The notes beneath the pieces were generated by a model. It saw nothing but the letters and a program-made list of their open reading frames with translations, had not been told where the DNA came from and searched no databases. From the NCBI GenBank assembly GCA_964621615.1, contig CAZUMW010000006.1, positions 1 to 64,000 on the forward strand: DNA of 64,000 bases. The letters are read 5' to 3'. This stretch comes from CAZUMW01 sp964621615 (lineage in GTDB: Bacteria; Desulfobacterota; WTBG01; CAIYCZ01; CAIRTM01). Positions within the stretch are counted from its first letter, which is position 1; each line of letters starts with the position of its first letter. Below, in pieces: positions 42,766 to 52,717 of the stretch. Both the position numbers and the translations under genes were made by a program.

Positions 42766-43762
42766 GGCTGTGGCGCTCAATGACGTAGCGGCGCAGGCGG
42801 GCACCGCAGCGCAGCCGATCATCATCTGAAAGAGAAAACAGGCTTTCAATTTTGTCTGCCAGCTGCGCGGGATTTTCTTCCTCAAAAATAAAAAGATCGG
42901 GAATTGATCCGCAGTAGGACCTGTTTGAGAGCAGCACCGGTACCTCACATGCCATTGCCTCAAGTACCGTTTTATCAAGCGACCCGGTGGGTGTTGCATT
43001 AAGACACACCCCGGCCCGTTTATAATAATCCGCCGTTTCGCTGTGCGACACTTTCGGCAGAAACCGCACCTTTCCCTTGTTGACTAAAACCCCGGCACGA
43101 TCATGCAACATACGTTCAAATGCTTCATCAGCAGCGGTCATCGGCCCGCCGACGATTGAAAGCAGGAAGTCAACGCCCCTGGCGTCAAGCAGCTTTGCCG
43201 CATCGAGCATACACTCAATGTTTTTTATGGGCGACACGCGGCCGATGTACAGCAGAGCGTTCGGCCGTCGGTCAACAGAGGCGTTTCGCTTAAAAAAATC
43301 CGTGTCGATGCCGGCGGGCATTACTTTCGTTTTCTTGTATCGATTTGCAAATGCAAACGAAGAGGTGCAGAAAACCCCGTGCGCTAAAAAAACAGCCGCC
43401 CGGGCGAGAATGCCGCCCTGCGGGTGATTGTACCATAAAAAAAAGCGCTTTCTGAACATAAGCCAGAAAGCGCAGCCGAGCACCGCATATATGGGGTTCA
43501 TATGAATAAACACCGCATCATAGCGGCGGCGGTTTTTCACAATATATGCATAAAACAATAAAAGATACCGGAGCCGCGACGCCTTCTGCTCTTTGCCGAG
43601 GCTGCTCACGCGCACATTATCCGGAAGATTATACTCCCCCTTTTTCAGACATAAAACCAGGACGGTTCCGTATCGGCCGGCAATCAGCTCAAGCCACCGG
43701 TGAAAAAATCCGAGCACATGATCGGCACGGTCCACTTTTTGCGTTATAACAAGAAGGTTCAC
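42725..43762 (-). CDS. Glycosyltransferase family 4
   Basis: 345 aa, GT-B. The N-terminal MNLLVITQKVDRADHVLGFFHRWLELIAGRYGTVLVLCLKKG is followed by AVFIHMNPIYAVLGCAFWLMFRKRFFLWYNH, the linker KTKVMPAGIDTDFFKRN and the donor site LYIGRVSPIKNIECMLDAAKLL, ATPTGSLDKTVLEAMACEVPVLLSN. 3 bp behind another glycosyltransferase gene, same operon. Its 3' end overlaps the PIN remnant. Confidence 0.9.
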   Translation of the reverse strand: MNLLVITQKVDRADHVLGFFHRWLELIAGRYGTVLVLCLKKGEYNLPDNVRVSSLGKEQKASRLRYLLLFYAYIVKNRRRYDAVFIHMNPIYAVLGCAFWLMFRKRFFLWYNHPQGGILARAAVFLAHGVFCTSSFAFANRYKKTKVMPAGIDTDFFKRNASVDRRPNALLYIGRVSPIKNIECMLDAAKLLDARGVDFLLSIVGGPMTAADEAFERMLHDRAGVLVNKGKVRFLPKVSHSETADYYKRAGVCLNATPTGSLDKTVLEAMACEVPVLLSNRSYCGSIPDLFIFEEENPAQLADKIESLFSLSDDDRLRCGARLRRYVIERHSLTALIKEIVHCVQ

Positions 43763-43765
43763 AGA

Positions 43766-44860
43766 TTATGCCTGAAGAAAAATGCTATCCCATTGGGAAA
43801 GGACGGCATCAAGTGTGCACCCCTTTATGCTTTTTTGTGCCTTTCTTCCAAGCCGCTGCCGCAGCTCTTCATCGCCTGTCAGCCGCACAAGTGCATCGGC
43901 GAGCCTCTTTTCATCCTCTGGAGGTACAACAAGGCCGCTTACTTCATGCTCCACATATTCAAGCGGGCCGGGGGAGGCATCGCTCACCACAACCGGCAGG
44001 CCGCAGGCCATGGCTTCAAGCAAAGCATTCGGCATACCTTCATAGCGGGACGGCAACACAAAAATCGAAGCGGCCCGGTAATACGCAAACGGGTCGCTCA
44101 CCGTGCCAAGCCAGTCAATCCGGTCCGCGATCCCCAGAGATTGGCTCAGCGAAACAAGCTCATCCTTGAGCGGCCCGTCTCCGGCAACAGCAAGCCGCCA
44201 GTCAGGTATTCTGTTACTGATACGTGCAAAGGCCCTGAACAAAATATCATGCGCCTTTTGACGGGTCAGGCTGGCAACTATCAGGACTGTATTCCCGGCG
44301 AGGTTTGCCTTTTTGCCTCCGTCAGGCACAACAAGAGGATTTTTAATACAGGCGAGCTTTTCCGGAGGGACATACGCCTGCAGCGCCCGGCATACGCCCC
44401 GGCTGTTTGCCGCGACAAAATCTGCACGGGCATACCCCCGCTTCCTGAGTCTTTCCATAAACCATCCAAGCCGCTGCCGGGCAGGATCGTTGCGCTCGGA
44501 CAATATAACCCTGCACGGCAGGCCGTATGCGGCAAGCAGGGTCACGCTGTTTGCAACAGGAAGAAAACTGACCACACACTCAGGGCTTGTTTTGCGCAGC
44601 ACCCTTCGCAGCCGTATGACCCGGCTAAACATCTGAAACAGTGCCGGTACAGCATTGTTCTTTTTGCCGACATGACCGATTGAAACTCTGGTGATATGTT
44701 TGTGAAGGGGATAGAAATCAGCAGAAGCAGAAGAAAATGTTATAATAGTTATGCTTCTCCCCTGCTCGGCCCAGGCATTTGCCAGGGTGCTGACAACGTG
44801 CTCGGTTCCCCCCGCTTTGAGATTGTTTGTTATAAAGGCAATGGTGGGGGCAGGTTTCAT
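43766..44860 (-). CDS. Glycosyltransferase family 4
   Basis: 364 aa, GT-B. TIAFITNNLKAGGTEHVVSTLANAWAEQGRSITIITF begins the acceptor domain, ECVVSFLPVANSVTLLAAYGLPCRVILSERNDP continues it, and the donor domain has VAGDGPLKDELVSLSQSLGIADRIDWLGT and LPSRYEGMPNALLEAMACGLPVVVSDASPGPLEYVEH. This GGTEHVV and SERNDP pattern is common in alpha-N-acetylgalactosaminyl-type transferases (PglH-like), but the sugar cannot be assigned with certainty. Confidence 0.88.
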   Translation of the reverse strand: MKPAPTIAFITNNLKAGGTEHVVSTLANAWAEQGRSITIITFSSASADFYPLHKHITRVSIGHVGKKNNAVPALFQMFSRVIRLRRVLRKTSPECVVSFLPVANSVTLLAAYGLPCRVILSERNDPARQRLGWFMERLRKRGYARADFVAANSRGVCRALQAYVPPEKLACIKNPLVVPDGGKKANLAGNTVLIVASLTRQKAHDILFRAFARISNRIPDWRLAVAGDGPLKDELVSLSQSLGIADRIDWLGTVSDPFAYYRAASIFVLPSRYEGMPNALLEAMACGLPVVVSDASPGPLEYVEHEVSGLVVPPEDEKRLADALVRLTGDEELRQRLGRKAQKSIKGCTLDAVLSQWDSIFLQA

Positions 44861-44983
44861 AAAACCGGGTCAGACGCACAAGGTTTTTAAAGCTGTTCAG
44901 AACAATCAAAGCCGAAAAAACAGCATATTCAAAAAAAACGCGAATCGAACTTGTTGTTCATTTTATCCTCAGCTTCGCTTTGT

Positions 44984-46624
44984 TCAGAAAGCAGGATCAG
45001 CTGCTTTGGCTACAATCGGTTTTTTAGACATACAATCCGCCCAGACGAACCGTGCAAGAACGTATTTTTTGCTAACGCAGTATTCCTTGATTCCATTATC
45101 AAAGATAACTACAGAATCTATATCACTTTCATCTATCCCGCTGAACTGTTCTGCGATTCCAGACCGGGCATCCTGCTTTTCGGGAACGGCCTGTATGGCG
45201 TAGTCTATGTTGTGCAGACGCAAATACTCAGCCTGCCTGCCTTTTGATTTATAGTCCGCATAATACTCATATGAGTTCAGAAGGCCGTCATAGCTTACCA
45301 CCGGACGTCGTGACAAGTATCCGAAAAAACCGATATTACGGGACACAAAACCCGCGCTTTCGGGAATATTGTTCTCGATAAAAAGGAGCGCTGAGCGAAA
45401 ATCCTTTATTGCCAGCCCATAATCGGCGATTCTGCCGGTTTTGGTGCTTCTTATATAATTATAGCCGGTCGCGATAAGCAAAAATGCGATGCACGCTGGT
45501 ATCTGTGCGGAGCGAAGAGACGTCACGGGCTGAAGCGCCTGCAGCATGGAGCTCAACAAAACGGCAATCGATATATACAGCATTACTACCTGAGGTGCTT
45601 TCACCCAGTTCAGCGAATAGGTATCGGATTGTAAAAACAGGTAATACGCGCTGTGAACCACAAGATAAACAAAAAGAGAAACGATTGCAAAGTCAAGTTT
45701 TTTCTGTTTTTTGAGAAGCACCGCCGCAAAGGTCAGAATCCCTGCCACAGCCGCAAGGTATAGGTAATTAATTGGCGAAGAGCCATAAATACTAAAGCCG
45801 AATATCGCCCTTAATGGAACGGAAAAAATATTAAGAAAAAAAAGCTTAACCACCGGGTACAATCCCGGCAAATGTATTGAGCCCTGCGGAAGCGCTTTAA
45901 TAACCCCGCTTATGGGAATCGCTGTTTCGAAATAAAACAAATTAAAAAACAAATAGCCGGCCGCCAATAATGAGGGTAGGGCCAGAACCGACACAATCAG
46001 CCCGGCCCGCTCTCGAAAAGGGCGTCCTGAAAATAACAAAACCGCTCCAACAAATGCAGCCGACATCAACCCTCCGTCAAGCCGGGAAAAAAAAAGCAGA
46101 CAAAAAAGCCCGCCAAGAAGAATTCGCCGGGGCAAACGCGACAAATCACGCTGAAGAGCCAGCAGAATACACATCAGGAAAAACAGGGCCAGCCCCGATT
46201 CCATACCGTTATACATAAGCTGCACAGCGAAGGAGGGCTCAAAGGTTGCCACAAACACAGCACAAACAGCTATCGAGTGATGCACATATCGTATCAGCAC
46301 ATGGTAAAAAATGAAAAGCGTTCCCGCAGAAAGAACATACTGCAGCACAACCACCGGCAGAATAATATTATCAAACATACACGACAGCAATGTCAGCAAA
46401 ACAGCCCAAAGGGGATGAAAGCCATTGGAAAAGCCGATACCGTCACTGGTGGGACCGATACCTGCTGCCAGATTTCGCGCAACAATATGATAAAACATAG
46501 CGTCATCAGGATACAGCAGACATACCATGCCGAAATAATCACTCACATAGAACGCAAACGAGATGAGCACTCCCGCTGCAATCAGCAGATAATGCGCAGC
46601 TCGGACAGTATGAGGTCTGTGCAT
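44984..46624 (-). CDS. Polytopic membrane protein, GT-C glycosyltransferase-like
   Basis: 546 aa with about ten to eleven transmembrane helices, beginning AAHYLLIAAGVLISFAFYVSDY. A long first periplasmic loop contains PDDAMFYHIVARNLAAGIGPTSDGIGFSNGFHPLW, where the DD after the first helix is typical of GT-C enzymes using polyprenyl-phosphate sugars. The soluble C-terminus (from about 430: ESAGFVSRNIGFFGYLSRRPVVSYDGLLNS) is also seen in that group. It could alternatively be a polymerase-like protein. In an operon with the surface glycan glycosyltransferases. Confidence 0.7.
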   Translation of the reverse strand: MHRPHTVRAAHYLLIAAGVLISFAFYVSDYFGMVCLLYPDDAMFYHIVARNLAAGIGPTSDGIGFSNGFHPLWAVLLTLLSCMFDNIILPVVVLQYVLSAGTLFIFYHVLIRYVHHSIAVCAVFVATFEPSFAVQLMYNGMESGLALFFLMCILLALQRDLSRLPRRILLGGLFCLLFFSRLDGGLMSAAFVGAVLLFSGRPFRERAGLIVSVLALPSLLAAGYLFFNLFYFETAIPISGVIKALPQGSIHLPGLYPVVKLFFLNIFSVPLRAIFGFSIYGSSPINYLYLAAVAGILTFAAVLLKKQKKLDFAIVSLFVYLVVHSAYYLFLQSDTYSLNWVKAPQVVMLYISIAVLLSSMLQALQPVTSLRSAQIPACIAFLLIATGYNYIRSTKTGRIADYGLAIKDFRSALLFIENNIPESAGFVSRNIGFFGYLSRRPVVSYDGLLNSYEYYADYKSKGRQAEYLRLHNIDYAIQAVPEKQDARSGIAEQFSGIDESDIDSVVIFDNGIKEYCVSKKYVLARFVWADCMSKKPIVAKAADPAF

Positions 46625-46630
46625 AGTTGC

Positions 46631-47716
46631 CTACTGCTCCCCAGCGGTTTCCCGTACCATACGCCATACCCGCGCACAGAAAAGGTCGCGCGCCTCCCGT
46701 GATTCACGGTACCACGCCAACACATGCTGCGCGTGCCGGGCATATTGTTGCACCGTCTCCGGATGCTCCAAAAGCCACATAAGCTTACTTTTGAAATCAG
46801 ACAAATCCCACTTAAACGGGACATATGTTTCGTCGGCTTTATACAGATCAGGCCACGTTAGGCAGTGGGACATATCCGGCTTATACAGCAGACAGCCTGC
46901 CAGGATAATTTCAAAATCTCTGTACGCGAATTCTCCCCACCCAAAAGGCGAAACACCGATTTTGGCTTTTCTCAGCTCTGCATAATATCTACGTGCCGGA
47001 AGCTTTTCTGTTGAAATATCCATCTCTGAAAGCACGGCACTTATATGCTTTCGCTGGTAAGCGATCGTTTCCCGACTGTACTGTTGCGCAATTCTGCAGG
47101 ATACATCTATCGGCCGGGCACAAAGCGGAGATACTGTTTTTTTACTGCGACGGGGTAATAAGCGGGGGGCTTTTTGAAACGGGAAGGAAAGGGCCTGGTT
47201 CCACGCCAGTGAAAGTTTGGCAAGGTGACTCTCCTTGGTAACAGGCCCCAGCGAATCGGGAAAGCTTTCCTCATCCGCTAAGCCGCAGGTGCTGTGGTAA
47301 TAATCAGTATATATTCGCCCCCCATAAAATTTTTTCAAATAAAGGTGCTTATCAGAAAGTAGATAATATTTAAAATACCGCGATACAAACGGCAGGACCT
47401 CATATTGAACCGTGCCCGAGGAGTCGGTGGTGTCAATATATGCAAAGGCGGGGGCTTCGGCAGCATAGGACTGCAGCAGCTCCATAAGCCCGTCTTTGTT
47501 TCTTTTCCACCATCGTCGTAAGCACTTGCTGTTCACCCATAACACATCACACTCACACAGGCGGGAATTATAAGGTTCATCATAAAAAAAACGAACAGCC
47601 AAACCAGAGTCCTGTAGCCACCGCCTGTTTTGCAAAAGCGGGGCATTGAATGCTTTGCTGTTATCGGAGCGCTTCTCGGTTAGCACATGCAGGGTTATTG
47701 CAGAGCCCATACGCAT
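46631..47716 (-). CDS. Glycosyltransferase family 1-like protein
   Basis: 361 aa. It lacks the usual GT4 loop at the N-terminus but the C-terminal part has ELRKAKIGVSPFGWGEFAYRDFEIILAGCLLYKPDMSHCLTWPDLY, like the exostosin/glycosyl_transferase_1-2 group in which a donor-site Glu sits in the Y/F-R-D-F-E-I helix. Residues 40-100 (FYDEPYNSRLCECDVLWVNSKCLRRWW) are family-specific. Sits between a GT-C-like gene (6 bp gap) and an FkbM methyltransferase gene (9 bp gap). A sugar transferase of the locus is likely; donor unknown. Confidence 0.65.
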   Translation of the reverse strand: MRMGSAITLHVLTEKRSDNSKAFNAPLLQNRRWLQDSGLAVRFFYDEPYNSRLCECDVLWVNSKCLRRWWKRNKDGLMELLQSYAAEAPAFAYIDTTDSSGTVQYEVLPFVSRYFKYYLLSDKHLYLKKFYGGRIYTDYYHSTCGLADEESFPDSLGPVTKESHLAKLSLAWNQALSFPFQKAPRLLPRRSKKTVSPLCARPIDVSCRIAQQYSRETIAYQRKHISAVLSEMDISTEKLPARRYYAELRKAKIGVSPFGWGEFAYRDFEIILAGCLLYKPDMSHCLTWPDLYKADETYVPFKWDLSDFKSKLMWLLEHPETVQQYARHAQHVLAWYRESREARDLFCARVWRMVRETAGEQ

Positions 47717-47725
47717 TACGGCGAC

Positions 47726-48505
47726 TTATGATTGCGGCGCAAGAATATATTCCCCAAACGATATCTCGCTGGGTTTGCTGTTATCGGTTGTGCGCACCTC
47801 ATAATCAACACTGCCAATGAACCGGAGAATATCTTCAGGGCAGTGGCCAAGAAGGGACATCCTGCCGGGGTGGATGCTTAAAAATACAAGGGGGCGGGCT
47901 TCAGAAAACATTTTCCGGGCCCCGTGAAGAACAAACAGCTCAGCGCCTTCAACATCCACTTTGACTACCTGCGGCTTGATGTCCTCCGAAGCACATATTT
48001 GATCAAGAGTGAGCTGCCTGCATTTATGCTCCACATAGCGGTCGGTTTTCTGGGCTATCTTGGCGGATTTTGCCACCGAATTCATAGCGCTGGGGCTCAC
48101 AACATCTTCATAGAAAGAAACCGTTTTTTCCTCATCTCCGAGCAGACAGTTATAGGAGCAAACATTGTGCACGTCATTCATTGCGATATGCCGAAGAAGT
48201 ACTTCATGGTTTTTTTTACCGGGCTCAAAGGCAATCACGCGCCCGGTATGCTGCATAACAAGGGCAGCAGGAATAGTGTACAGACCGATATGGGCGCCTA
48301 CATCGACAAAGTTTCTTTTCCCACGGCAGGCCTCTATACAGAAGCGCCATGCCTCATTGTGCCGGGTACCGAAATGACGGTATTGCATAAAATCAGGATC
48401 AAGCCGGACAATATGTTCATTGCTCAGCCTGACACGAACGCCTTTCTGCGCACATATTTTTTTCAGCGCTGCACGATGGATTTTACGCACCAATCGGGTA
48501 ATCAT
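47726..48505 (-). CDS. FkbM-family methyltransferase
   Basis: 259 aa. SAM motif RNFVDVGAHIGLYTIPAALVM (about 64-84), RVIAFEPGKKNHEVLLRHIAMNDV, and the FkbM signature PQVVKVDVEGAELFVLHGARKMF. It O-methylates a hydroxyl, probably of a sugar in this cluster. A second FkbM enzyme is encoded immediately upstream but is only distantly similar, so two different positions may be methylated. Confidence 0.88.
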   Translation of the reverse strand: MITRLVRKIHRAALKKICAQKGVRVRLSNEHIVRLDPDFMQYRHFGTRHNEAWRFCIEACRGKRNFVDVGAHIGLYTIPAALVMQHTGRVIAFEPGKKNHEVLLRHIAMNDVHNVCSYNCLLGDEEKTVSFYEDVVSPSAMNSVAKSAKIAQKTDRYVEHKCRQLTLDQICASEDIKPQVVKVDVEGAELFVLHGARKMFSEARPLVFLSIHPGRMSLLGHCPEDILRFIGSVDYEVRTTDNSKPSEISFGEYILAPQS

Positions 48506-48547
48506 AACAGGGGAGGAAATAATAATATCGGCACATAGGATTTTGAA

Positions 48548-49531
48548 TCAGGTTCGTTTTTCCAAAAGCACATCGCGCACACCGCCGGTATCGCAAATAA
48601 AATATTCTGCATCCTCGGGATCAATGTTATAGTAAATCCCCTGCAGTGTGTTGGGAGATGTTCTGATGTTCACCGTCGGGCGATAGCCCTTACCGGCAAA
48701 CGGCGTTGACGCTTCGTTATTTGAGGTCATAATCTTTGGTACATACCCGTTTTTAAACAGCATGCGAAGCTGGTTGCGCATGCTGTGCTTTTCATCATCA
48801 TATTTCGGAAAGTGGCATTCAAATACAATTTTTCCTGTAAACAGATGTGTTTCTATGGCTTTTTGTAGTCCCTGCAGCACCTCCACCTCATAGCCTTCAA
48901 CATCCATGCGTATAAGATCGGTTGGCAGCTTGTCCTGCAGAAATGAAGTCATGTCTACCATATCAATCTCAACGGCATCCTCAGACAGATATTTTTGCCG
49001 CTCGCCGCAGCGGTACAGATCAGGAATAAACGTATTTAAATTGGAGTGTTCGGAAAGGTAAAACGCCGCCTTTTTAGCCGTATCCCCTCCGGCGAGCTGG
49101 TAGGGGAAAATCCATTTCTGCGCATTGTTTAAAAAAATATTTTGCTGCAAAAGCTTAAAGTTGTCGGGCGAGGGCTCAAGTGCATAGACCACCCCTTCAG
49201 CGCCTGAAAGTTTCCACTCCATAAGCGCATAATAGCCGATATTTGCGCCAAGATCGACAATGGTATCGCCCTGTGTTATCTCCTGCTCAAGGATATATTT
49301 CAGCTGCTGCTCCCGGGTACGGTCCACAATGAGCTGAGATGAAACACCCGCATCGCAGGGATCAAGAAGCATACGATAATTGTGTATGCGAAAAACCGAC
49401 GGTTTGTTTTTCAGACGTCGATATATTTTCAGCTGCAGCAAATGCAGTATATATGACAGGGCATAGCTGAAGCCATAACAGGCAAGGCGGCGCTTTATTC
49501 TTCCGAGAAATTTACACACAAAAAACTCCAT
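48548..49531 (-). CDS. FkbM-family methyltransferase
   Basis: 327 aa. A helical N-terminal extension (about 1-70) precedes the core: DTIVDLGANIGYYALMEWKLSGAEGVVYALEPSPDNFKLLQQNIFLNNA and DLIRMDVEGYEVEVLQGLQKAI, the family signature. The C-terminal IRTSPNTLQGIYYNIDPEDAEYFICD is unusual. Located 42 bp upstream of the other FkbM gene, same strand. Confidence 0.87.
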   Translation of the reverse strand: MEFFVCKFLGRIKRRLACYGFSYALSYILHLLQLKIYRRLKNKPSVFRIHNYRMLLDPCDAGVSSQLIVDRTREQQLKYILEQEITQGDTIVDLGANIGYYALMEWKLSGAEGVVYALEPSPDNFKLLQQNIFLNNAQKWIFPYQLAGGDTAKKAAFYLSEHSNLNTFIPDLYRCGERQKYLSEDAVEIDMVDMTSFLQDKLPTDLIRMDVEGYEVEVLQGLQKAIETHLFTGKIVFECHFPKYDDEKHSMRNQLRMLFKNGYVPKIMTSNNEASTPFAGKGYRPTVNIRTSPNTLQGIYYNIDPEDAEYFICDTGGVRDVLLEKRT

Positions 49532-49675
49532 ACATCCTGGCCGCAGATTTACTTGTCGGGGCCCATATGTGTTTTAGTCTGTTTTCTTTTTTATAATACA
49601 TACATCAGCAACAACAATAGCACATACGTAATCCTTAATTCACGGCATAGGGAACCGTGGTTTTTCCAAAACGCA

Positions 49676-51442
49676 TCATACTGTTTGCTGATCGATCATT
49701 CTTCGAAATTCGCCGTCTCTTTTATAGAGTGCATCATAGCTTCCACTTTCTGCTATCATGCCGTCTTTCAACACAAATATGTAATCCGCATTTTTTACAG
49801 TGGAAAGACGATGTGCAATCAATATAACCGTTTTTTCTCCTCTGAGCTCATCAATGTTCTTTTGTATTTCCCTCTCTGTTTGGGTGTCCAGAGAGCTGGT
49901 CGCTTCATCAAATATTAAAATTTTAGCATCTTTATACAATTCACGGGCAATTGCAATGCGCTGGCGCTGCCCCCCTGAGATATTGATTCCCCCCTCACCG
50001 AGCAATGTGTTATATCGGCTTTCAAGGTCATCAATAAATGTATCGATATGAGCTTTACGGGCACTCTGTTTCACCTTCTGCATTATTTCCTCCGGATTGC
50101 CGGTATCCCACAGGGTAATATTATTGCAAACTGTATCATTGAAAATGACACTTTCCTGGGTTATGTATCCAATATTCTTTCTGAGATAGTTCATATCAAT
50201 ATCACGGTAGTCGATGTCTCCTATTTTTATTGCCCCTTCCTGAGGGCGAAGCAGCCCTGTGAGCAGGTTAACCATGGTCGTTTTCCCTGCTCCGGATCCG
50301 CCTACAAAAGCAATGGTGGAAAAAGGAGGAATAATTATGTCAATGTTTTTCAACACCTGGAAGCCGTTTTTGTACCGGAATGACACATTGTCAACACACA
50401 CCGGCTTATTGAACTCATTTTTCTCTCCCCCTGCGCCTATGCTTTTTTCAGTATGCTCAATGAGCTCTTGCTGAAAATTTCTCAGCACTTCAACGCTACC
50501 CCACATGCTCAATATATTCCTCACATCATTTTGCAGCCCGAGTATTCTTTTCATGGCACTGTTGACCAGGTATAATAAAAAAAGAATCTCAACCACACTG
50601 TTTCCCCGGAGCTGCACATAATAAAACACTATACCGGCAAGGAGCAGCACAATAAGCGGCTCCGTACCCTGGTTTGAAATAACACTCAAAACCGCCTGCT
50701 TTATCTGAAGATTGCCCAGCTTTCGGCTTTGATTAAAAACCTGCCTCAGGACTTTTGGATATTCTGCCGTTGCTTTCAGGTATTTAAAATTATTTAAGGC
50801 CTGGATAAATATCTTCTGTAACCCGGCAGAAAAAGTTGAGGTCCTGACGGAATAAAGCTTTGTTAAAGAGTTGATCCTGATAATTACAGGAAAAAAAACC
50901 GCCCCGACAAAAACCAGAAACAAAATAAGCACAGGATTTAAAAACATCGAAATCCCGAGATACATAGCCGCAAGCAGAAATGTAACCAAACATTTTGCAA
51001 AACGCTTAAAAGAGGATACAGCTTTTTGAAACTCGACAATCATTGCGTTGTTCCGGTAACCTGCCGGTTTCTCCAGAAAAGCCTGATAGTCCATATTAAA
51101 AAGCTGTTCCGCCATGTGACACCGTAGGTCCACGAGAAGATCGGCAACAATCTTATTAATCATAAAAACTTCGCCGGTTACGCACAAAGCCCGCATAAAA
51201 AACACACACACTACAAAAACCAATATATAGGTAAGGCTATATTCCAACCCGACAAAAGCAAAAACATTTTTGAGAATCTGGGATATTTTACTATCGCCTT
51301 TTGCACCTTCCAGTATTGGCAGAAAAAGCCCTAACCCTATTCCCTGAAATCCGACATCCAGAAACATTAAGCCGGCCAGAGTAAAAATTTTTGCCCCGGC
51401 AAGATCATAATAAAATTTCACAAGCTCAATAAGTGATTTCAT
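49676..51442 (-). CDS. ABC transporter, fused permease and ATPase (lipid-linked oligosaccharide flippase type)
   Basis: 588 aa half-transporter acting as a homodimer in the inner membrane. A six-helix exporter domain occupies residues about 15-310; the nucleotide-binding domain has Walker A GGSGAGKT at 381-388, signature ISGGQ at 488-492 and Walker B ILIFDE at 508-513, followed by SLD and the H-loop IAHRLSTV. Length and context fit PglK/MsbA-like flippases that move lipid-linked glycans. It is the only export component in the window and so is the probable flippase for the product of this locus. Confidence 0.9.
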   Translation of the reverse strand: MKSLIELVKFYYDLAGAKIFTLAGLMFLDVGFQGIGLGLFLPILEGAKGDSKISQILKNVFAFVGLEYSLTYILVFVVCVFFMRALCVTGEVFMINKIVADLLVDLRCHMAEQLFNMDYQAFLEKPAGYRNNAMIVEFQKAVSSFKRFAKCLVTFLLAAMYLGISMFLNPVLILFLVFVGAVFFPVIIRINSLTKLYSVRTSTFSAGLQKIFIQALNNFKYLKATAEYPKVLRQVFNQSRKLGNLQIKQAVLSVISNQGTEPLIVLLLAGIVFYYVQLRGNSVVEILFLLYLVNSAMKRILGLQNDVRNILSMWGSVEVLRNFQQELIEHTEKSIGAGGEKNEFNKPVCVDNVSFRYKNGFQVLKNIDIIIPPFSTIAFVGGSGAGKTTMVNLLTGLLRPQEGAIKIGDIDYRDIDMNYLRKNIGYITQESVIFNDTVCNNITLWDTGNPEEIMQKVKQSARKAHIDTFIDDLESRYNTLLGEGGINISGGQRQRIAIARELYKDAKILIFDEATSSLDTQTEREIQKNIDELRGEKTVILIAHRLSTVKNADYIFVLKDGMIAESGSYDALYKRDGEFRRMIDQQTV

Positions 51443-51494
51443 ACGATGGGTCTTTTATTAAGAATCACCATTCGATTTGCTTTTTTAAACGCTA

Positions 51495-52700
51495 TTATCT
51501 ATAGCCGGACATCACCTGCGTATACAGTTTTTCGTATTCATCCGCAACATGAGACCAGTCATAGCTTTCGGCAGCTTTGTAACCGGCATCAATCAACTCT
51601 TTTCGCAATGCCGGCGCACAAATAATACGTTCAATATTTTTTGCAAGACTGATAGAGTCTGCAGCCTTCCCAACCATCCCCGTTCTCTCATGCTGCACTA
51701 CATCTCGGCATCCCGGAGCATCTGTTGTGACAACAGATGCTCCCGCCGCCATCGCTTCTATAAGTACCATACCGAACGTTTCAAGCAGAGAGGGCATCAC
51801 AAAAATGTCTGCAGCCTTATACAGATCAACGAGCACATCGGAAGGAACGTTCAGGCTGCTGCCTGGATCAAATTTTTTAAAACCCATTTTATCTATGCAC
51901 AAAACAACATCCTCTACACACTGCTGACTGATGAGCGGAGCAATGGTATCAGCGTGTTTGCCGACAATCAGCCACTTGAACGAATACCCCTTATCACAAA
52001 GATATCTGGCGGCTTCCGGTATATACTCATACCCTTTTTTAAGGTGATACCGGCCGACAGTAAGAATAAATATACAATCATCACCTATGCCAAAATCATG
52101 GCGTATCCTGCTCCGGTCCACTTTCTTTCGAAACCGGCCCAGATCAATGCCATTGGGGATTTGGACTATTTTCTCGTTTTCAACGCCCAGGCAGCTATAA
52201 TCATCCATAACCGACGGGGTTAATGCAACCAGCTTATTCATTGACTTCAGCGTGAGTTTAATTTTCTGCTCGCAATCGTCATTCAACCGGTCGCCGTACA
52301 TAAGTTTCTCGTTTTTCTGAATATCCTGCCCGTGCGCCCGAAGCACAACGGGCACCATCCGGGACAGATATCGTGCGGCATAACCGGCCGGATAGCTGCC
52401 GACAACCTGCCATACATCATAGCGATGCGCTAACTGCCGCAAAACAAGCAGCCCTGAAACCAAAACGGGACAAAATCTCATCAGCTGATGGTCTTTTACG
52501 CATAGGGAAAATACTTTAAAAGCGCTTCTCGGCTCCAGCGCCCTATACCGCTTCGACCAGTATCGCGGTATATACAAATGAACCGCATGCCCCCGTGCCG
52601 CAAGCCTGCTCATGAGGTTATAGGTAAATATCTGGGCACCACCGATATTGGGCACAAAAGAAAATGCCAGGAAAGCAATCTTCACCTTATCATACCTCAA
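51495..52700 (-). CDS. Glycosyltransferase family 4
   Basis: 401 aa GT-B enzyme. VKIAFLAFSFVPNIGGAQIFTYNLMSRLAARGH, WQVVGSYPAGYAARYLSRMVPVVLRAHGQDIQKNEKLMYGDRL, the linker VQIPNGIDLGRFRKKVD and the donor site MPSLLETFGMVLIEAMAAGASVVTTDAPGCRDVV. Start ATG 52700 is preceded by weak AT-rich sequence. One of the GGAQ-type enzymes, related to those at 33879 and 35938. Confidence 0.9.
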   Translation of the reverse strand: MRYDKVKIAFLAFSFVPNIGGAQIFTYNLMSRLAARGHAVHLYIPRYWSKRYRALEPRSAFKVFSLCVKDHQLMRFCPVLVSGLLVLRQLAHRYDVWQVVGSYPAGYAARYLSRMVPVVLRAHGQDIQKNEKLMYGDRLNDDCEQKIKLTLKSMNKLVALTPSVMDDYSCLGVENEKIVQIPNGIDLGRFRKKVDRSRIRHDFGIGDDCIFILTVGRYHLKKGYEYIPEAARYLCDKGYSFKWLIVGKHADTIAPLISQQCVEDVVLCIDKMGFKKFDPGSSLNVPSDVLVDLYKAADIFVMPSLLETFGMVLIEAMAAGASVVTTDAPGCRDVVQHERTGMVGKAADSISLAKNIERIICAPALRKELIDAGYKAAESYDWSHVADEYEKLYTQVMSGYR

Positions 52701-52717
52701 TGAGCATACTACATGCT